A DNA stretch of 64,000 nucleotides from the NCBI RefSeq assembly GCF_016464385.1, contig NZ_JADMLH010000011.1:186001-250000 (forward strand). The letters are read 5' to 3'. Source of the DNA: Nucisporomicrobium flavum. Its GTDB lineage: Bacteria > Actinomycetota > Actinomycetes > Mycobacteriales > Micromonosporaceae. Both the position numbers and the translations under genes were made by a program. Of the stretch, positions 17,193 to 25,764 are shown piece after piece. The stretch's first letter is position 1. Each line of letters starts with the position of its first letter. Below the pieces are notes generated by a model. That model saw only the letters and a program-made list of their open reading frames with translations. It did not search any database and was not told the DNA's origin.

Positions 17193-18059
17193 TCACACCG
17201 GTGTCTCGGTCTCGGCCTCCCGGATGCGGCCGTGGAACAGCCCGAGCCGGTAGAGCCGCTCCAGCCGGCGCACCGTGAAGGGATGGGACCGCGGCAGCTG
17301 GGAGAGTCCCACCCAGAAGCCCTTGAGCGCGCGGCCCTGGCGGACCAGCTCGTCCACATCGACCACGTTCTCGGTGTGCCGCCCGGACGCCAGCAGGATC
17401 AGGCCCGTCATGCCCGCCGGCGACAGGTGGGCGCCGTGCCGGTCGCACGAGTACTCCCGCAGCCGCGACAACGCCGGTCCCAGCAGCGGGATCCGCTCGG
17501 AGTACGCGACGGCGAGCTGATACCACAGCGACACGTGGTGCAGCCGGATGTGGCCGAGCTCGTGCCCGAGGATGAATTGGAGGCCGCTCCGGTTGCCGTG
17601 GTACAGGTTGACGAACAGCTCGTTGGAGAGCACGACGTAGTCGTGCCCGGTGGCCTGTGCCGCGAACGCGTTCAGCGTGCCGTTGCCGTTGCTCAGATAG
17701 ATCTGCGGGCGGCGTTTGAGCCCGAGCCGATGGGCGAAGTCGTCCGCCGTCCGGTACAGCTCCGGGTACTGGCGGGGTGACAGCTCCACCGCGGTCCCGC
17801 GCACCGACGCGCGCTGGGTCTCGCGGACCACGATCAGCGCGGGTACGAGCAGCAGCAGGCCGATGAGGGCGCTGCGCACCGCCGTGGCCCAGCCGGTGTC
17901 CTGGAGTCGCTCGGGCAGGCCCGGCAGCATCACCGCGGCCTGCACGATCAGGCCGATGATGAGCACGTTGAGCAGGATCATGAAGATCGTGAACGGCAGC
18001 TCGGCGGGGTGCCGTAACCTGCCGGCGGGGATGACGGGGCGCTGCCTGGACGTCGACAC
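17193..18059 (-). CDS. M48-family membrane metalloprotease
   Basis: 288 aa. Two membrane helices (about residues 22-44 and 58-79) precede a peptidase domain with the zinc motif HELGH at 166-170. A later conserved Glu in LREYSCDRHGAHL (about residue 203) is the likely third ligand. It resembles HtpX/Rv-type stress proteases that act on membrane proteins. The GTG at 18059 is preferred over an upstream ATG because CAGGAGG lies just before it. Divergent from the phosphoesterase at 18224, with one palindrome between them. Confidence 0.88.
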   Translation of the reverse strand: MSTSRQRPVIPAGRLRHPAELPFTIFMILLNVLIIGLIVQAAVMLPGLPERLQDTGWATAVRSALIGLLLLVPALIVVRETQRASVRGTAVELSPRQYPELYRTADDFAHRLGLKRRPQIYLSNGNGTLNAFAAQATGHDYVVLSNELFVNLYHGNRSGLQFILGHELGHIRLHHVSLWYQLAVAYSERIPLLGPALSRLREYSCDRHGAHLSPAGMTGLILLASGRHTENVVDVDELVRQGRALKGFWVGLSQLPRSHPFTVRRLERLYRLGLFHGRIREAETETPV

Positions 18060-18144
18060 GGCGATCCTCCTGACTGGTTCCTGCCCGGACGCACGATCCG
18101 GCGTGGGCTGAGGCCGAGGGTGCGCCGTCCCCGCCCCGGGGCGC

Positions 18145-18163
18145 CTCACCCCGCCGAGGTGAG
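18145..18163. promoter_or_regulatory. Island palindrome, site 7 (divergent promoter region)
   Basis: CTCACCC-N5-AGGTGAG, a nearly symmetric copy 85 nt before the M48 start (minus) and 60 nt before the phosphoesterase start (plus). Confidence 0.6.
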
Positions 18164-18223
18164 GCCGGGACTCCCGCCCGCAACGACAATGCAGGGAGTG
18201 GGCGAGCCGTCCGGGAGGGTGCC

Positions 18224-19012
18224 ATGCGTGAAGGCGACGGTGCGGCCGGGCTCGTCATCGCCCACCTGTCCGACCTTCATCTGGGGGCGCACGATCCGGA
18301 GGCGGTGGCGTCCGTGGCGGCCGATGTCGCCGCCGTACGCCCTGCGCTGACGGTGGTCACGGGCGACCTGACCATGCGCGCCCGGACCGGGCAGTTCCGG
18401 CAGGCCCGGACCCTGCTCGACCGGCTGCCGGGACCGGCGCTGGTGGTGGCCGGCAACCACGACATCCCGCTGGTCAGCGTCCGGCGGCTGCTGGTCCCGT
18501 ACCGGCGGTACCAGCGTTTCGTCCGGGCGGACCTCGATCCCGTCGTACGGCTGGACGGCCTCGCCGCGCTGGGGCTGCAGAGCACGCCGCGCTGGCGGTG
18601 GAAGAGCGGCCGGGTGACGAGGGGGCAGAGTGCCGCCGTCGTCGCCGTGCTCGGCTCGGCCCCGGCCGACGCGGTCCGGGTGCTGGCCCTGCACCACCCG
18701 CCGCGGGCCGCCGGACCGGGCCGGATCGCCGGGCGCGGCCGGTTCCTGCGGGCCTTGGCGTCCGCGCGGGTGGACCTGGTGCTGGCGGGCCACACCCACG
18801 TGCCCCGGGCGGGCCTGATGGACCTGGACGACACCGCGCACCGGCCGGTCGAGGTGGTCGCGGGCACGGCCGTCAGCCGGCGTACCCGCGGTACTCCCCG
18901 GTCCTGGACGGTGATCCGCGTCGACCGGACGTCCATCCTCGTCGAGGAGCGCCGGCAGGGCCCGGCCGGATGGCACACCGGTGTCGCGCACCGCTTCCCG
19001 AGGGCCGGATGA
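18224..19012 (+). CDS. Calcineurin-like metallophosphoesterase
   Basis: 262 aa, cytoplasmic. The metal-binding motifs appear in order: SDLHLG (residues 16-21), TGDLT (about 47), AGNHD (about 77) and GHTHVPR (about 190). It hydrolyses a phosphomonoester or diester of unknown identity. The ATG follows GGGAGGGTGCC. Convergent with the RDD-protein gene, 1 nt apart. Confidence 0.88.
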   Translation: MREGDGAAGLVIAHLSDLHLGAHDPEAVASVAADVAAVRPALTVVTGDLTMRARTGQFRQARTLLDRLPGPALVVAGNHDIPLVSVRRLLVPYRRYQRFVRADLDPVVRLDGLAALGLQSTPRWRWKSGRVTRGQSAAVVAVLGSAPADAVRVLALHHPPRAAGPGRIAGRGRFLRALASARVDLVLAGHTHVPRAGLMDLDDTAHRPVEVVAGTAVSRRTRGTPRSWTVIRVDRTSILVEERRQGPAGWHTGVAHRFPRAG

Positions 19013-19013
19013 G

Positions 19014-19469
19014 TCACCGCGCCGGCGGGCGCCTCGGCTGCCACGGCACGCGGACCACCGTGGTGCGCGCCACCTTGTCGTGGACGCCCTGCTGCCGCCG
19101 ATCCACCAGGGACCACACGGCGCCGATCGGGAAGTAGGCCAGGACCAGCGCCCGTACGAGCGCGGCCGGCCAGGACAGCCGGTGGCGACCCGTGGCGACG
19201 ACCCGCATGCCCAGCACCGCCATCCCCGGCGTCCGTCCGGCCAGCGCCCAGAACAGCGCCCAGTACGCGGCGAGCAGGGCGGGCAGCACCGCCACGCACA
19301 CCGCGGCGGCCGGGGCGATGTCCCTCCACCGGGCGCCGACGACCGCGGCGATGACGCCGACGAGCGCGGCACCGCCGGTGAACAGCACGCCGACCACGAG
19401 GACGTCCATCAGGTACGCGACCGCGCGGCTGACCGCTCCGGCGTACGCCCGTGGCGCGGTGGCGGTCAC
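19014..19469 (-). CDS. RDD-family membrane protein
   Basis: 151 aa with three membrane helices. It has the RDD layout: an early AVAYLMDVLVVG helix, a central TPGMAVLGMRVV motif, and a final helix before QGVHDKVARTTVV. Function is unknown; some members affect ion homeostasis. It starts with GTG overlapping the TGA of the gene at 19466-20017 (GTGA), so the two are translated together. Confidence 0.8.
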   Translation of the reverse strand: MTATAPRAYAGAVSRAVAYLMDVLVVGVLFTGGAALVGVIAAVVGARWRDIAPAAAVCVAVLPALLAAYWALFWALAGRTPGMAVLGMRVVATGRHRLSWPAALVRALVLAYFPIGAVWSLVDRRQQGVHDKVARTTVVRVPWQPRRPPAR

Positions 19470-20017
19470 AGGTCGAGTGGCGGCGGCGGATCGGGGCGGG
19501 GGCCGCGATGGAAGATCCGGGCGGTCAGCCGGTCGACCGCCGTGTCGCCGGCCTCCGTACCGCTCCGGAGGCGTCCGACCAGCTCGTCCACCATGGTCTC
19601 GCGCTGCCCGCGGATGAGCGTCTGTATCCGCTCCGGTTCCTTCTCGAGCAGCAGCAGGACGTCGTCGAGGACGGCGAGCACGATGGGGCGCAGGACGCGC
19701 TCGAGCTGATGGTCCACGACGCGGTCCACCACCGGCGACGTCGCGACCGTGGTCACCGCGGCCCGGGTCACGTCCTCGGCCCGCCGGCGCCAGTCCTCCC
19801 GGGCCAGGGCGCCGCGGTCGGCGAGCCGGCTGAGACGCTGCGCCCGGCGCGCCGCGCCCCGGCGGAGACCGGCTACGACGCCCGTGGTGGCCTGCTCGGC
19901 CGCGATGGCGGCACCCACGAGCGTGTCGCCCCACAGCAGGAGCGATCGCCGGGGTGATCGGACGCCGGCCGGCGCGTCCGCAGTGGTGGCTACGAGCTCT
20001 GGATCCGTGATGGTCAT
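19466..20017 (-). CDS. Helical protein of unknown function
   Basis: 183 aa, mainly alpha-helical and charged, with a weakly hydrophobic segment (RPIVLAVLDDVLLLLEKEPERI) and a Pro-rich end. No domain recognised. It begins 33 nt from the palindrome at 20051-20069 and is coupled to the RDD protein downstream. Confidence 0.6.
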   Translation of the reverse strand: MTITDPELVATTADAPAGVRSPRRSLLLWGDTLVGAAIAAEQATTGVVAGLRRGAARRAQRLSRLADRGALAREDWRRRAEDVTRAAVTTVATSPVVDRVVDHQLERVLRPIVLAVLDDVLLLLEKEPERIQTLIRGQRETMVDELVGRLRSGTEAGDTAVDRLTARIFHRGPRPDPPPPLDL

Positions 20018-20050
20018 GTCGTCACGGTCGCCCGCGCTGCGCTCCGGCGC

Positions 20051-20069
20051 CCCACCCGCGACGGATGAA
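20051..20069. promoter_or_regulatory. Island palindrome, site 8
   Basis: CCCACCC-N5-GGATGAA, exactly 33 nt before the ATG at 20017, a spacing shared with sites 15, 18 and 21. Confidence 0.6.
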
Positions 20070-20100
20070 ACGAGGAGTTCCTCCGTGGCCCGGACACGCC

Positions 20101-20133
20101 GATGCAGCCGGGGACTCGTGCCCCGGCTGCATC
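20101..20133 (-). terminator. 13-bp perfect hairpin after the Arg-rich mini-gene
   Basis: GATGCAGCCGGGG and its exact complement flank a 7-nt loop. It sits 15 nt downstream of the stop at 20148 and upstream of site 8. It lacks a T-tract, as is common in high-GC actinobacteria. Confidence 0.65.
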
Positions 20134-20147
20134 CGTACGGCGTTGGT

Positions 20148-20225
20148 TCAGTGGCGGCGGCGCCGCGACACGCGCCGCGCTGTGCGACGAGCCGTGCGCC
20201 GGGCCACCCGACGGGATCCGAACAT
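20148..20225 (-). CDS. 25-aa arginine-rich mini-protein
   Basis: The reading frame runs ATG to TGA and encodes 25 residues, 13 of them Arg (for example RRVARRTARR, with a C-terminal RRRRH). A perfect AGGAGG precedes the ATG with 6-nt spacing, which is the main evidence that it is translated. It lies 29 nt downstream of the 178-aa gene ending at 20255, and a 13-bp hairpin follows it, so it is the last gene of that unit. A nucleic-acid- or polyphosphate-binding role is conceivable but unsupported beyond charge. Confidence 0.55.
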   Translation of the reverse strand: MFGSRRVARRTARRTARRVSRRRRH

Positions 20226-20254
20226 GTGCACCTCCTGTCCGTCCGCGGCGGGCC

Positions 20255-20791
20255 TCAGGCCGCCGCCATCTCGATGTCGTGCAGTTCCTTGGCCTCCGCC
20301 GCCGTGGCCAGGCCGATGGTGACGAGGTCCAACGGGCTGATGAACCCGTCGCTGATGCGGTAGCCGCCGGCCCGGGCGATGGCGTTGCGCAGCGGCACCG
20401 CCCAGTGGTGTTCGATGAGCAGGAGCGCCGCGGCGGAGTCGTCGGGAATCTCCGCGAGGATGTCCCAGGCGTCCTGGTCGCTGAACGCCTGCAGGCCCGA
20501 CGCGGCGGCTTCCGCACCGGCGGCGGCACCGGCCTCCATGCCGGCCTCGCCCTCGATGCCGAGACCGATCAGCGCGCCGATCTTGGAGCCGAGCTCGACG
20601 GCCTCCTCGGTGGACAGGTTGCTCAGGTGCTCGACCTCGATCTCGCCGCGGGCGTCCTTGTAGACCGCGAGCGCATCGATGACCCGAACGGTGTCACTGT
20701 TCCGGAGCTCCTCCAGCTCCGCGATGACCTCACCGTGGAAGTCCGGATGGTTGAAGCCCAGCACGATCAGCTGGACCGGCCCGACAGCCAT
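20255..20791 (-). CDS. DUF6325/DUF1269-like protein
   Basis: 178 aa. The start VGPVQLIVLGFNHPDFHGEVIAEL (described here by its features: a beta strand followed by an acidic helix) and a central Gly/Ala-rich stretch (GLGIEGEAGMEAGAAAGAE) match small 'membrane protein of unknown function' families near DUF1269. The Ala/Gly stretch could be a weak glycine-zipper helix. The ATG follows AGAGGTGG and is 75 nt from a palindrome. Confidence 0.65.
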   Translation of the reverse strand: MAVGPVQLIVLGFNHPDFHGEVIAELEELRNSDTVRVIDALAVYKDARGEIEVEHLSNLSTEEAVELGSKIGALIGLGIEGEAGMEAGAAAGAEAAASGLQAFSDQDAWDILAEIPDDSAAALLLIEHHWAVPLRNAIARAGGYRISDGFISPLDLVTIGLATAAEAKELHDIEMAAA

Positions 20792-20866
20792 CTGCTGCCA
20801 CCTCTTTCCTGTGACGGACGAAGGTTCCCTGGGTGCCGATCCTCCGGCTGGATGCGGGCGGACCAC

Positions 20867-20885
20867 CTCATCCCGCACGGGTGAC
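20867..20885. promoter_or_regulatory. Island palindrome, site 9
   Basis: CTCATCC-N5-GGGTGAC, 75 nt before the minus-strand ATG at 20791. Confidence 0.65.
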
Positions 20886-20939
20886 GCCCGGGCCGGGCCG
20901 GCGGGGCCGCCCGGCGGGGGCCCCTGCGGTGGCCGCCGC

Positions 20940-20958
20940 TTCATTCGTCCGGAATGAG
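20940..20958. promoter_or_regulatory. Island palindrome, site 10
   Basis: TTCATTC-N5-GAATGAG, 87 nt before the plus-strand ATG at 21046. The two divergent genes here each have their own site, 73 bp apart. Confidence 0.7.
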
Positions 20959-21045
20959 GCCGGCGGGCCGCCGGCGTGGCTGACTGGGTCCGACGCCGGA
21001 GACGCGACCTGCCGGTGCAGACCAGCGAAGGGATGTGCAGGAATC

Positions 21046-21585
21046 ATGGCAACACTCGTGGCCATCGGTTACCCCGACGAGACCACCGCGACGGCCGCGT
21101 CGCTGGAAGCGCAACGTCTCGCCAAGGATCTGATCATCCAGCCCGACGCCATCGCGGCCATCATCCGCGACCGGGAGGGGAAGTTCCACGTCACGACCAA
21201 CCACCATGCGGTGGGCGGCGGCGCGACCTGGGGGATGTTCTGGGGGCTGCTGTTCGGCATGCTCTTCTTCATCCCCGTGCTCGGGATGGCCGTCGGTGCC
21301 GGGCTGGGCGCGCTCATGGGCAAGATGACGAAGGGCGCGATCAACAAGGAGTTCCAGTCGCAGGTGCGCGACATGCTGCAGCCGGGAACGTCGGCGTTGT
21401 TCCTCGTGGTCGAGCACGTCACCCCCGACAAGGCCATCGAGGGGCTGGCGCAGTTCGGCGGCACGGTGCTCAAGTCGTCGCTGCCCAAGGAGACCGAGGC
21501 GGAGCTTCAGGCCGCCCTGCACGGCGCCGACGGCGACGCGCAGGCCGACACGGTGGCGAGCTCGTCCGCGCCCTCCGCCTCCTGA
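21046..21585 (+). CDS. DUF1269-family membrane protein, copy A
   Basis: 179 aa. A beta-alpha start (LVAIGYPDETTATAA) is followed by a Gly-rich hydrophobic pair (WGMFWGLLFGMLFF ... MAVGAGLGALMG) and a C-terminal soluble half (GTSALFLVVEHVTPDKAI). This is the DUF1269 layout; function unknown, commonly stress-induced. It is paralogous to 33186-33674 (shared GTSALFxVxE). First gene after palindrome site 10. Confidence 0.82.
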   Translation: MATLVAIGYPDETTATAASLEAQRLAKDLIIQPDAIAAIIRDREGKFHVTTNHHAVGGGATWGMFWGLLFGMLFFIPVLGMAVGAGLGALMGKMTKGAINKEFQSQVRDMLQPGTSALFLVVEHVTPDKAIEGLAQFGGTVLKSSLPKETEAELQAALHGADGDAQADTVASSSAPSAS

Positions 21586-21694
21586 CCGGCCCGGCGCTCG
21601 TCCGGTCTCCGGCGAGGACCTGGGACGAGACGCCGGACCTCCGAAGGGATGCCGGTTCGCGAGGTGGCGGACCGGCATCCCCCTTCCGCGGGTG

Positions 21695-21713
21695 TTCATC
21701 CCCGCGTGATGAC
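21695..21713. promoter_or_regulatory. Island palindrome, site 11
   Basis: TTCATCC-N5-TGATGAC, 34 nt before the ATG at 21748. Confidence 0.6.
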
Positions 21714-21747
21714 GCTTCGCCGGAACCGGAGAAACGAGGCTCGCTCC

Positions 21748-22149
21748 ATGACATGGATGACTCCCCGGATCGCCGCCGTCACGGCGGTCGCGACGCTCGG
21801 CCTCGGCGGATGCAGTGCGGACCAGCCGCCGGTGTGCGACAGCCTCGCCGCCGTCCAGACGACGATGCACCACATCCGCGACGCGAACGTGGCCGAGAAC
21901 GGCCTGACGTCGCTCACCACGCAGCTCCGGCAGTTGCAGGTGGAGGTCCGCCAGCTCCTCACCGACGCCGCTGCCCAGTGGGCGCCCGAGGTGCAGGCGG
22001 TGAGGACCGCCGCCGACCAGGTGTCGGCCACCGTCGCCGCGGCCCGGGAGACGCCCGACGTGGCCCACGTCAGCGCCGTCCGTACGGCGATGGGCACGCT
22101 CCAGACCGGGCTGCGCAGCCTCGGTGACGCCATGTCGGGCACCTGCTGA
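21748..22149 (+). CDS. Predicted lipoprotein, helical
   Basis: 133 aa. A short signal peptide ends in the lipobox LGLGGC, so Cys about 20 should be lipidated and the protein anchored outside the membrane. The mature part is helical with heptad-like spacing (LTTQLRQLQVEVRQLL). A Cys also ends the chain. No family recognised. It probably starts an operon running through 24951. Confidence 0.7.
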   Translation: MTWMTPRIAAVTAVATLGLGGCSADQPPVCDSLAAVQTTMHHIRDANVAENGLTSLTTQLRQLQVEVRQLLTDAAAQWAPEVQAVRTAADQVSATVAAARETPDVAHVSAVRTAMGTLQTGLRSLGDAMSGTC

Positions 22150-22164
22150 GGACGAGGAGACGCC

Positions 22165-22617
22165 ATGTCGCGGACCGATCCGGCGCCCGGCGCGCCGTAC
22201 ACCGGCGTCGACCGCAGCGAGGCGACCGCGTGGGTCGGCTTCGTCCTGCTCGGCGGGGTCATGCTCGTGATGCTCGGCGCCGTGCACGCCGGGACCGGGC
22301 TCGTGGCGCTGTTCCACCCCGAAGCGCTGGTGTCGCGGCGCGCGGACCAGCTGCTGCCGGTCAGCCTGACCGCCCTCGCCTGGTTCCACATCGTCCTCGG
22401 GGGCGTGGCGATGGTCGCCGGCGTCGGCCTGGTCCGTGGGCGGGCCTGGGCGCGGATCGCCGCCGTCCTGCTGGGCGGCGTCGCCGCCCTGGTCAACTTC
22501 GCCTTCATCGGCCTCTACCCGCTGTGGTCGGTCACGGCCATCGCCATGGCCGTGGTCGTCATCTACGCGGTGGCCGCGCACGGGGGCGAGGTCGTCGATG
22601 CGTACGGCAACTCGTGA
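22165..22617 (+). CDS. DUF7144-like four-helix membrane protein
   Basis: 150 aa, the third paralogue of the family seen at the left edge and at 7149-7622. It has the same AWVGFVLLGGVMLVMLG first helix, ALVNFAFIGLYPLW and IYAVAAHGG ending. It sits 15 nt after the lipoprotein gene and 13 nt before the Rv1733c-like gene. Confidence 0.78.
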   Translation: MSRTDPAPGAPYTGVDRSEATAWVGFVLLGGVMLVMLGAVHAGTGLVALFHPEALVSRRADQLLPVSLTALAWFHIVLGGVAMVAGVGLVRGRAWARIAAVLLGGVAALVNFAFIGLYPLWSVTAIAMAVVVIYAVAAHGGEVVDAYGNS

Positions 22618-22630
22618 CAGGGGAGCTCGA

Positions 22631-23215
22631 ATGTGGAGGCGAACCGCCCGCCGGATGCCGTGGCGCCGGTCCCCGCTGCGCCGTCGCTCGGACACGGTCC
22701 AGGCGTGGCTCACCCTGGTGATGATCGTGGCGACGCTCGGTGCCGGGCCGTGGCTCGGCTGGTGGGCGGCGACCACGACGTACACCGCCCAGGTGCGGGC
22801 GGGCGAGTGGGAACGCGAGCACCATCGCCCGGTGGCGGCGGTCTCGGTGGAGGACGCGCCCGGCGCCTACGCCGAGGCCGGCGCGACGTCGGCGGACTCG
22901 CCGGACGTGCCCGTGGCGGTGCGCTGGACCGGCCCGGACGGCGCGGTCCGCTCGGGAACGGGCGAGGTGGCGGCGGGTACGCGGGCCGGCAGCACGGTCA
23001 CCGTCTGGATCGACGAGCAGGGGAGCGAGGTGCCCCGGCCCCGATGGCGTAACCCCGGCATCGACGCCACGGTCGCGGGGACGCTGGCCGTCACCGCGCT
23101 GGCGGCGTTCCTCGGCGGTGTCCGGCGCATCGTCGTCTGGCGGCTCGACCGCCGCCGCCTGCGCTCGTGGGAGACGGAGTGGCTCGTCGTCGGGCCGCGA
23201 TGGAGCCGGCGGTGA
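22631..23215 (+). CDS. Rv1733c-like membrane protein
   Basis: 194 aa. An Arg-rich start precedes one membrane helix (about residues 28-50), then an extracytoplasmic domain with WTGPDGAVRSG and AGSTVTVWIDEQG, a second helix near 145-165, and an Arg-rich cytoplasmic end. This matches Rv1733c-type proteins, whose M. tuberculosis member is a DosR-regulon antigen (established knowledge). Function unknown. GGGAG precedes the ATG. Confidence 0.78.
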   Translation: MWRRTARRMPWRRSPLRRRSDTVQAWLTLVMIVATLGAGPWLGWWAATTTYTAQVRAGEWEREHHRPVAAVSVEDAPGAYAEAGATSADSPDVPVAVRWTGPDGAVRSGTGEVAAGTRAGSTVTVWIDEQGSEVPRPRWRNPGIDATVAGTLAVTALAAFLGGVRRIVVWRLDRRRLRSWETEWLVVGPRWSRR

Positions 23216-24951
23216 CCGGCACGGGCAGCCCCGTCGCCGGTGGCGGCGTCCGGCGGTGGCTGCCCGGTGTGCAGACCGTGCTGACCTACCGCCGGGCGTG
23301 GCTGCCCAAGGACGTCGTGGCCGGCCTCGTCCTGTCGAGTCTGCTGGTGCCGCAGGGCATGGCGTACGCGGAACTCGCCGGCCTGCCGGCGATCACCGGG
23401 CTCTACACGACGGTGTTCGGCCTGCTCGGTTATGCCGTCTTCGGCGCCTCGCGCATCCTGGTGGTCGGTCCGGACTCGTCCCTCGGCCCGATGATCGCCG
23501 CCGTGCTCGTCGCCACCGTCGGCTCCGGCGGCGACCCCGCGGTGGCCATCGCGCTGGCGTCCATGCTGGGGCTGATGGTGGGCGTGACCATGGCCGTCGC
23601 CGGGATCGCGAAGCTCGGCTTCATCGCCGACCTGCTGTCCAAGCCCACCCAGATCGGCTACATGAACGGTCTGGCGGTCACCATCTTCGTCAGTCAGCTG
23701 CCCAAGCTGTGCGGGTTCTCGGTCGACGGCGAGGGCCTCCTCAGCGAGGCCGCCGGATTCCTGCGCGGGATCGCCTCGGGCGACGCCGTGCCGGCGGCCT
23801 GCGCGGTCGGCGTGTTCACCCTCGCGATCATCCTCGTGCTTCAGCGCTGGCTGCCCAAGCTCCCCGCGGTTCTCGTCGCCGTCGTCGCCGCGATCACCGC
23901 GACGTGGCTGCTCGACCTGGGCGGCCGCGGCGTCGACCTGGTCGGTCCGCTGCCGGGCGGCTTCCCGCCCCTCACCGTGCCGCACGCGTCCTGGTCACAA
24001 CTCGTCCTGCTGCTGGCCGGCGCCGTCGGCATCACCATCGTGTCGCTCACCGACACCATCTCCACCGCGTCGTCGTTCGCGGCCCGCACGGGTCAGGAGA
24101 TCCGGGCCGACCAGGAGATGATCGGCGTCGGTGCCGCCAACGTCGCGGCCTCCTTCTTCCAGGGCTTCCCGGTCAGCACCAGCGGCTCCCGGACCGCGGT
24201 GGCGGAACAGGCCGGTGCCCGTACCCAGGTGACCGGGATCGTCGGGGCCGCCGTCATCGTCGTCATGCTGGTGCTGACGCCCGGACTGTTGCGGGACCTG
24301 CCGCAGCCGGCGCTCGCCGCCGTGGTGATCGCCGCGTCCATGTCGCTGGCTGACCTGCCCGGCTCGGTGCGGTTGTGGCGTCATCGGCGCCTCGAGTCGC
24401 TCGTGTCGATCACCGCGTTCCTCGGGGTGGCGCTGCTCGGCGTGCTGCCCGGCATCGGTGTCGCGGTCGGGCTGTCCGTGCTCAACGTGTTCCGCCGGGT
24501 GTGGTGGCCGTACCAGACGCAGCTGCGCCGGGCGCCGGGCGTGCCGGGCTACCACGACGTGCGCTCGTACCCGGACGCCGAGAGTCTGCCCGGCCTGGTG
24601 CTGTTCCGGTTCGACGCCCCGCTCATCTTCGCCAACGCCCGGGTGTTCCGCGACCAGATCCGGCTCCTGGCCCGTACCGACCCGCGCCCGGTCTGGATCG
24701 TGCTGGCGGCCGAGCCGGTCACCGACGTCGACACCACCGCCGGGGACATGCTGGAGGCGCTCGTCGGCGAGCTCGACGCCCAGGGCACGTCGCTGATGTG
24801 GGCCGAGCTCAAGGACCCGGTGCGGCGCAAGATCGACCGGTACGGCCTGACCGCGGCCCTCGGCCCGGAGCGGTTCTTCGCGACCCTGGACGAGGCGGTC
24901 ACCGCCTACCGGGCGCGTACCGGTGCGGCGTGGACTGCACCGCCCCGGTGA
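23212..24951 (+). CDS. SulP-family anion transporter with STAS domain
   Basis: 579 aa. About eleven membrane helices (residues about 30-430) include the family signature VPQGMAYAELAGLP and PVSTSGSRTAVAEQAGA. A C-terminal STAS domain (about 455-570) contains DVDTTAGDML, where regulatory phosphorylation often occurs. It is likely a sulfate, bicarbonate or other anion transporter. The GTG at 23212 is chosen because it has GGAG upstream and overlaps the preceding stop; an ATG at 23200 is possible. Confidence 0.92.
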   Translation: MTGTGSPVAGGGVRRWLPGVQTVLTYRRAWLPKDVVAGLVLSSLLVPQGMAYAELAGLPAITGLYTTVFGLLGYAVFGASRILVVGPDSSLGPMIAAVLVATVGSGGDPAVAIALASMLGLMVGVTMAVAGIAKLGFIADLLSKPTQIGYMNGLAVTIFVSQLPKLCGFSVDGEGLLSEAAGFLRGIASGDAVPAACAVGVFTLAIILVLQRWLPKLPAVLVAVVAAITATWLLDLGGRGVDLVGPLPGGFPPLTVPHASWSQLVLLLAGAVGITIVSLTDTISTASSFAARTGQEIRADQEMIGVGAANVAASFFQGFPVSTSGSRTAVAEQAGARTQVTGIVGAAVIVVMLVLTPGLLRDLPQPALAAVVIAASMSLADLPGSVRLWRHRRLESLVSITAFLGVALLGVLPGIGVAVGLSVLNVFRRVWWPYQTQLRRAPGVPGYHDVRSYPDAESLPGLVLFRFDAPLIFANARVFRDQIRLLARTDPRPVWIVLAAEPVTDVDTTAGDMLEALVGELDAQGTSLMWAELKDPVRRKIDRYGLTAALGPERFFATLDEAVTAYRARTGAAWTAPPR

Positions 24952-24964
24952 CCATCGCCGCCCG

Positions 24965-24983
24965 TTCCCTCGCCGCGGATGAA
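24965..24983. promoter_or_regulatory. Island palindrome, site 12
   Basis: TTCCCTC-N5-GGATGAA, 71 nt before the ATG at 25055. The right arm is perfect. Confidence 0.6.
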
Positions 24984-25054
24984 GACCGTGCACCCGCCTT
25001 CGCGGTTTGCTCGGCGCACCGGACCGTACGGGCACATTCCGCCAGGAGGACAGC

Positions 25055-25729
25055 ATGACCGGAACATCGACGACAACGCACGAGGGTACGGCGGCCGGCG
25101 GGCCGGGCGTCGCCGAGGAGCTGAGGTCGCTCCCCGTCCCATGGGCAACGATGCTGGTGACCGGCGTCCTCGGCGTCGTCTTCGGCGCCGCGGTGCTCAT
25201 CTGGCCGGACATCTCCCTGCGCATCATGGCGGCGATGACCGGGGTGTGGCTGTTCCTCGCCGGCATCGCGCGGATCATCGGCGCGTTCCTGCCCGGCCGC
25301 GGTTCGCTGGCCCGGCACGTGCTGTCCGGCATCGTGGGCGTCGTCGTCCTCATCGCCGGCCTGATCTGCCTGCGTGACCTCGTCAGCCGGCTCGCGGTGC
25401 TCGCCCTGCTGTTCGCGGTCACCTGGATCCTCAGCGGGATCACCGCGGTCGTGCTCGGGGTCCAGCGCACCGGCCCGGCCCGGCTGGGTCTCGTCGGCGT
25501 CGGCGTGCTCTCCGTGGCGGCAGGGCTCGCCTTCGTCCTCATGCCGGACCTCTCGCTGACCACCCTGGTCGTCCTGACCGGCGGCAGCAGCCTGCTCGTC
25601 GGTCTCGCCGAGGTCGTGCTGGCGCTGTTCCTGCGCAGGACGGCCGCCGCGGCCCGGGCCGGCGAGCTGGAGCCGGACGTTCCCGCGCCGTCCGGGCCCG
25701 GAACGGCCACGGCCGCCCGTACGGCCTGA
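25055..25729 (+). CDS. HdeD-like (DUF308) membrane protein, copy A
   Basis: 224 aa with six membrane helices in three hairpins, each helix pair separated by short loops such as WPDISLRIMAA. This is the HdeD/DUF308 layout, linked in E. coli to acid resistance. The ATG follows AGGAGGACAGC. A paralogue is at 33714-34331. It stands alone between SulP and the convergent hydrolase gene. Confidence 0.85.
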   Translation: MTGTSTTTHEGTAAGGPGVAEELRSLPVPWATMLVTGVLGVVFGAAVLIWPDISLRIMAAMTGVWLFLAGIARIIGAFLPGRGSLARHVLSGIVGVVVLIAGLICLRDLVSRLAVLALLFAVTWILSGITAVVLGVQRTGPARLGLVGVGVLSVAAGLAFVLMPDLSLTTLVVLTGGSSLLVGLAEVVLALFLRRTAAAARAGELEPDVPAPSGPGTATAARTA

Positions 25730-25764
25730 CCGCGCGACCGGCCCGGCGAGCGATGACGGACGGA

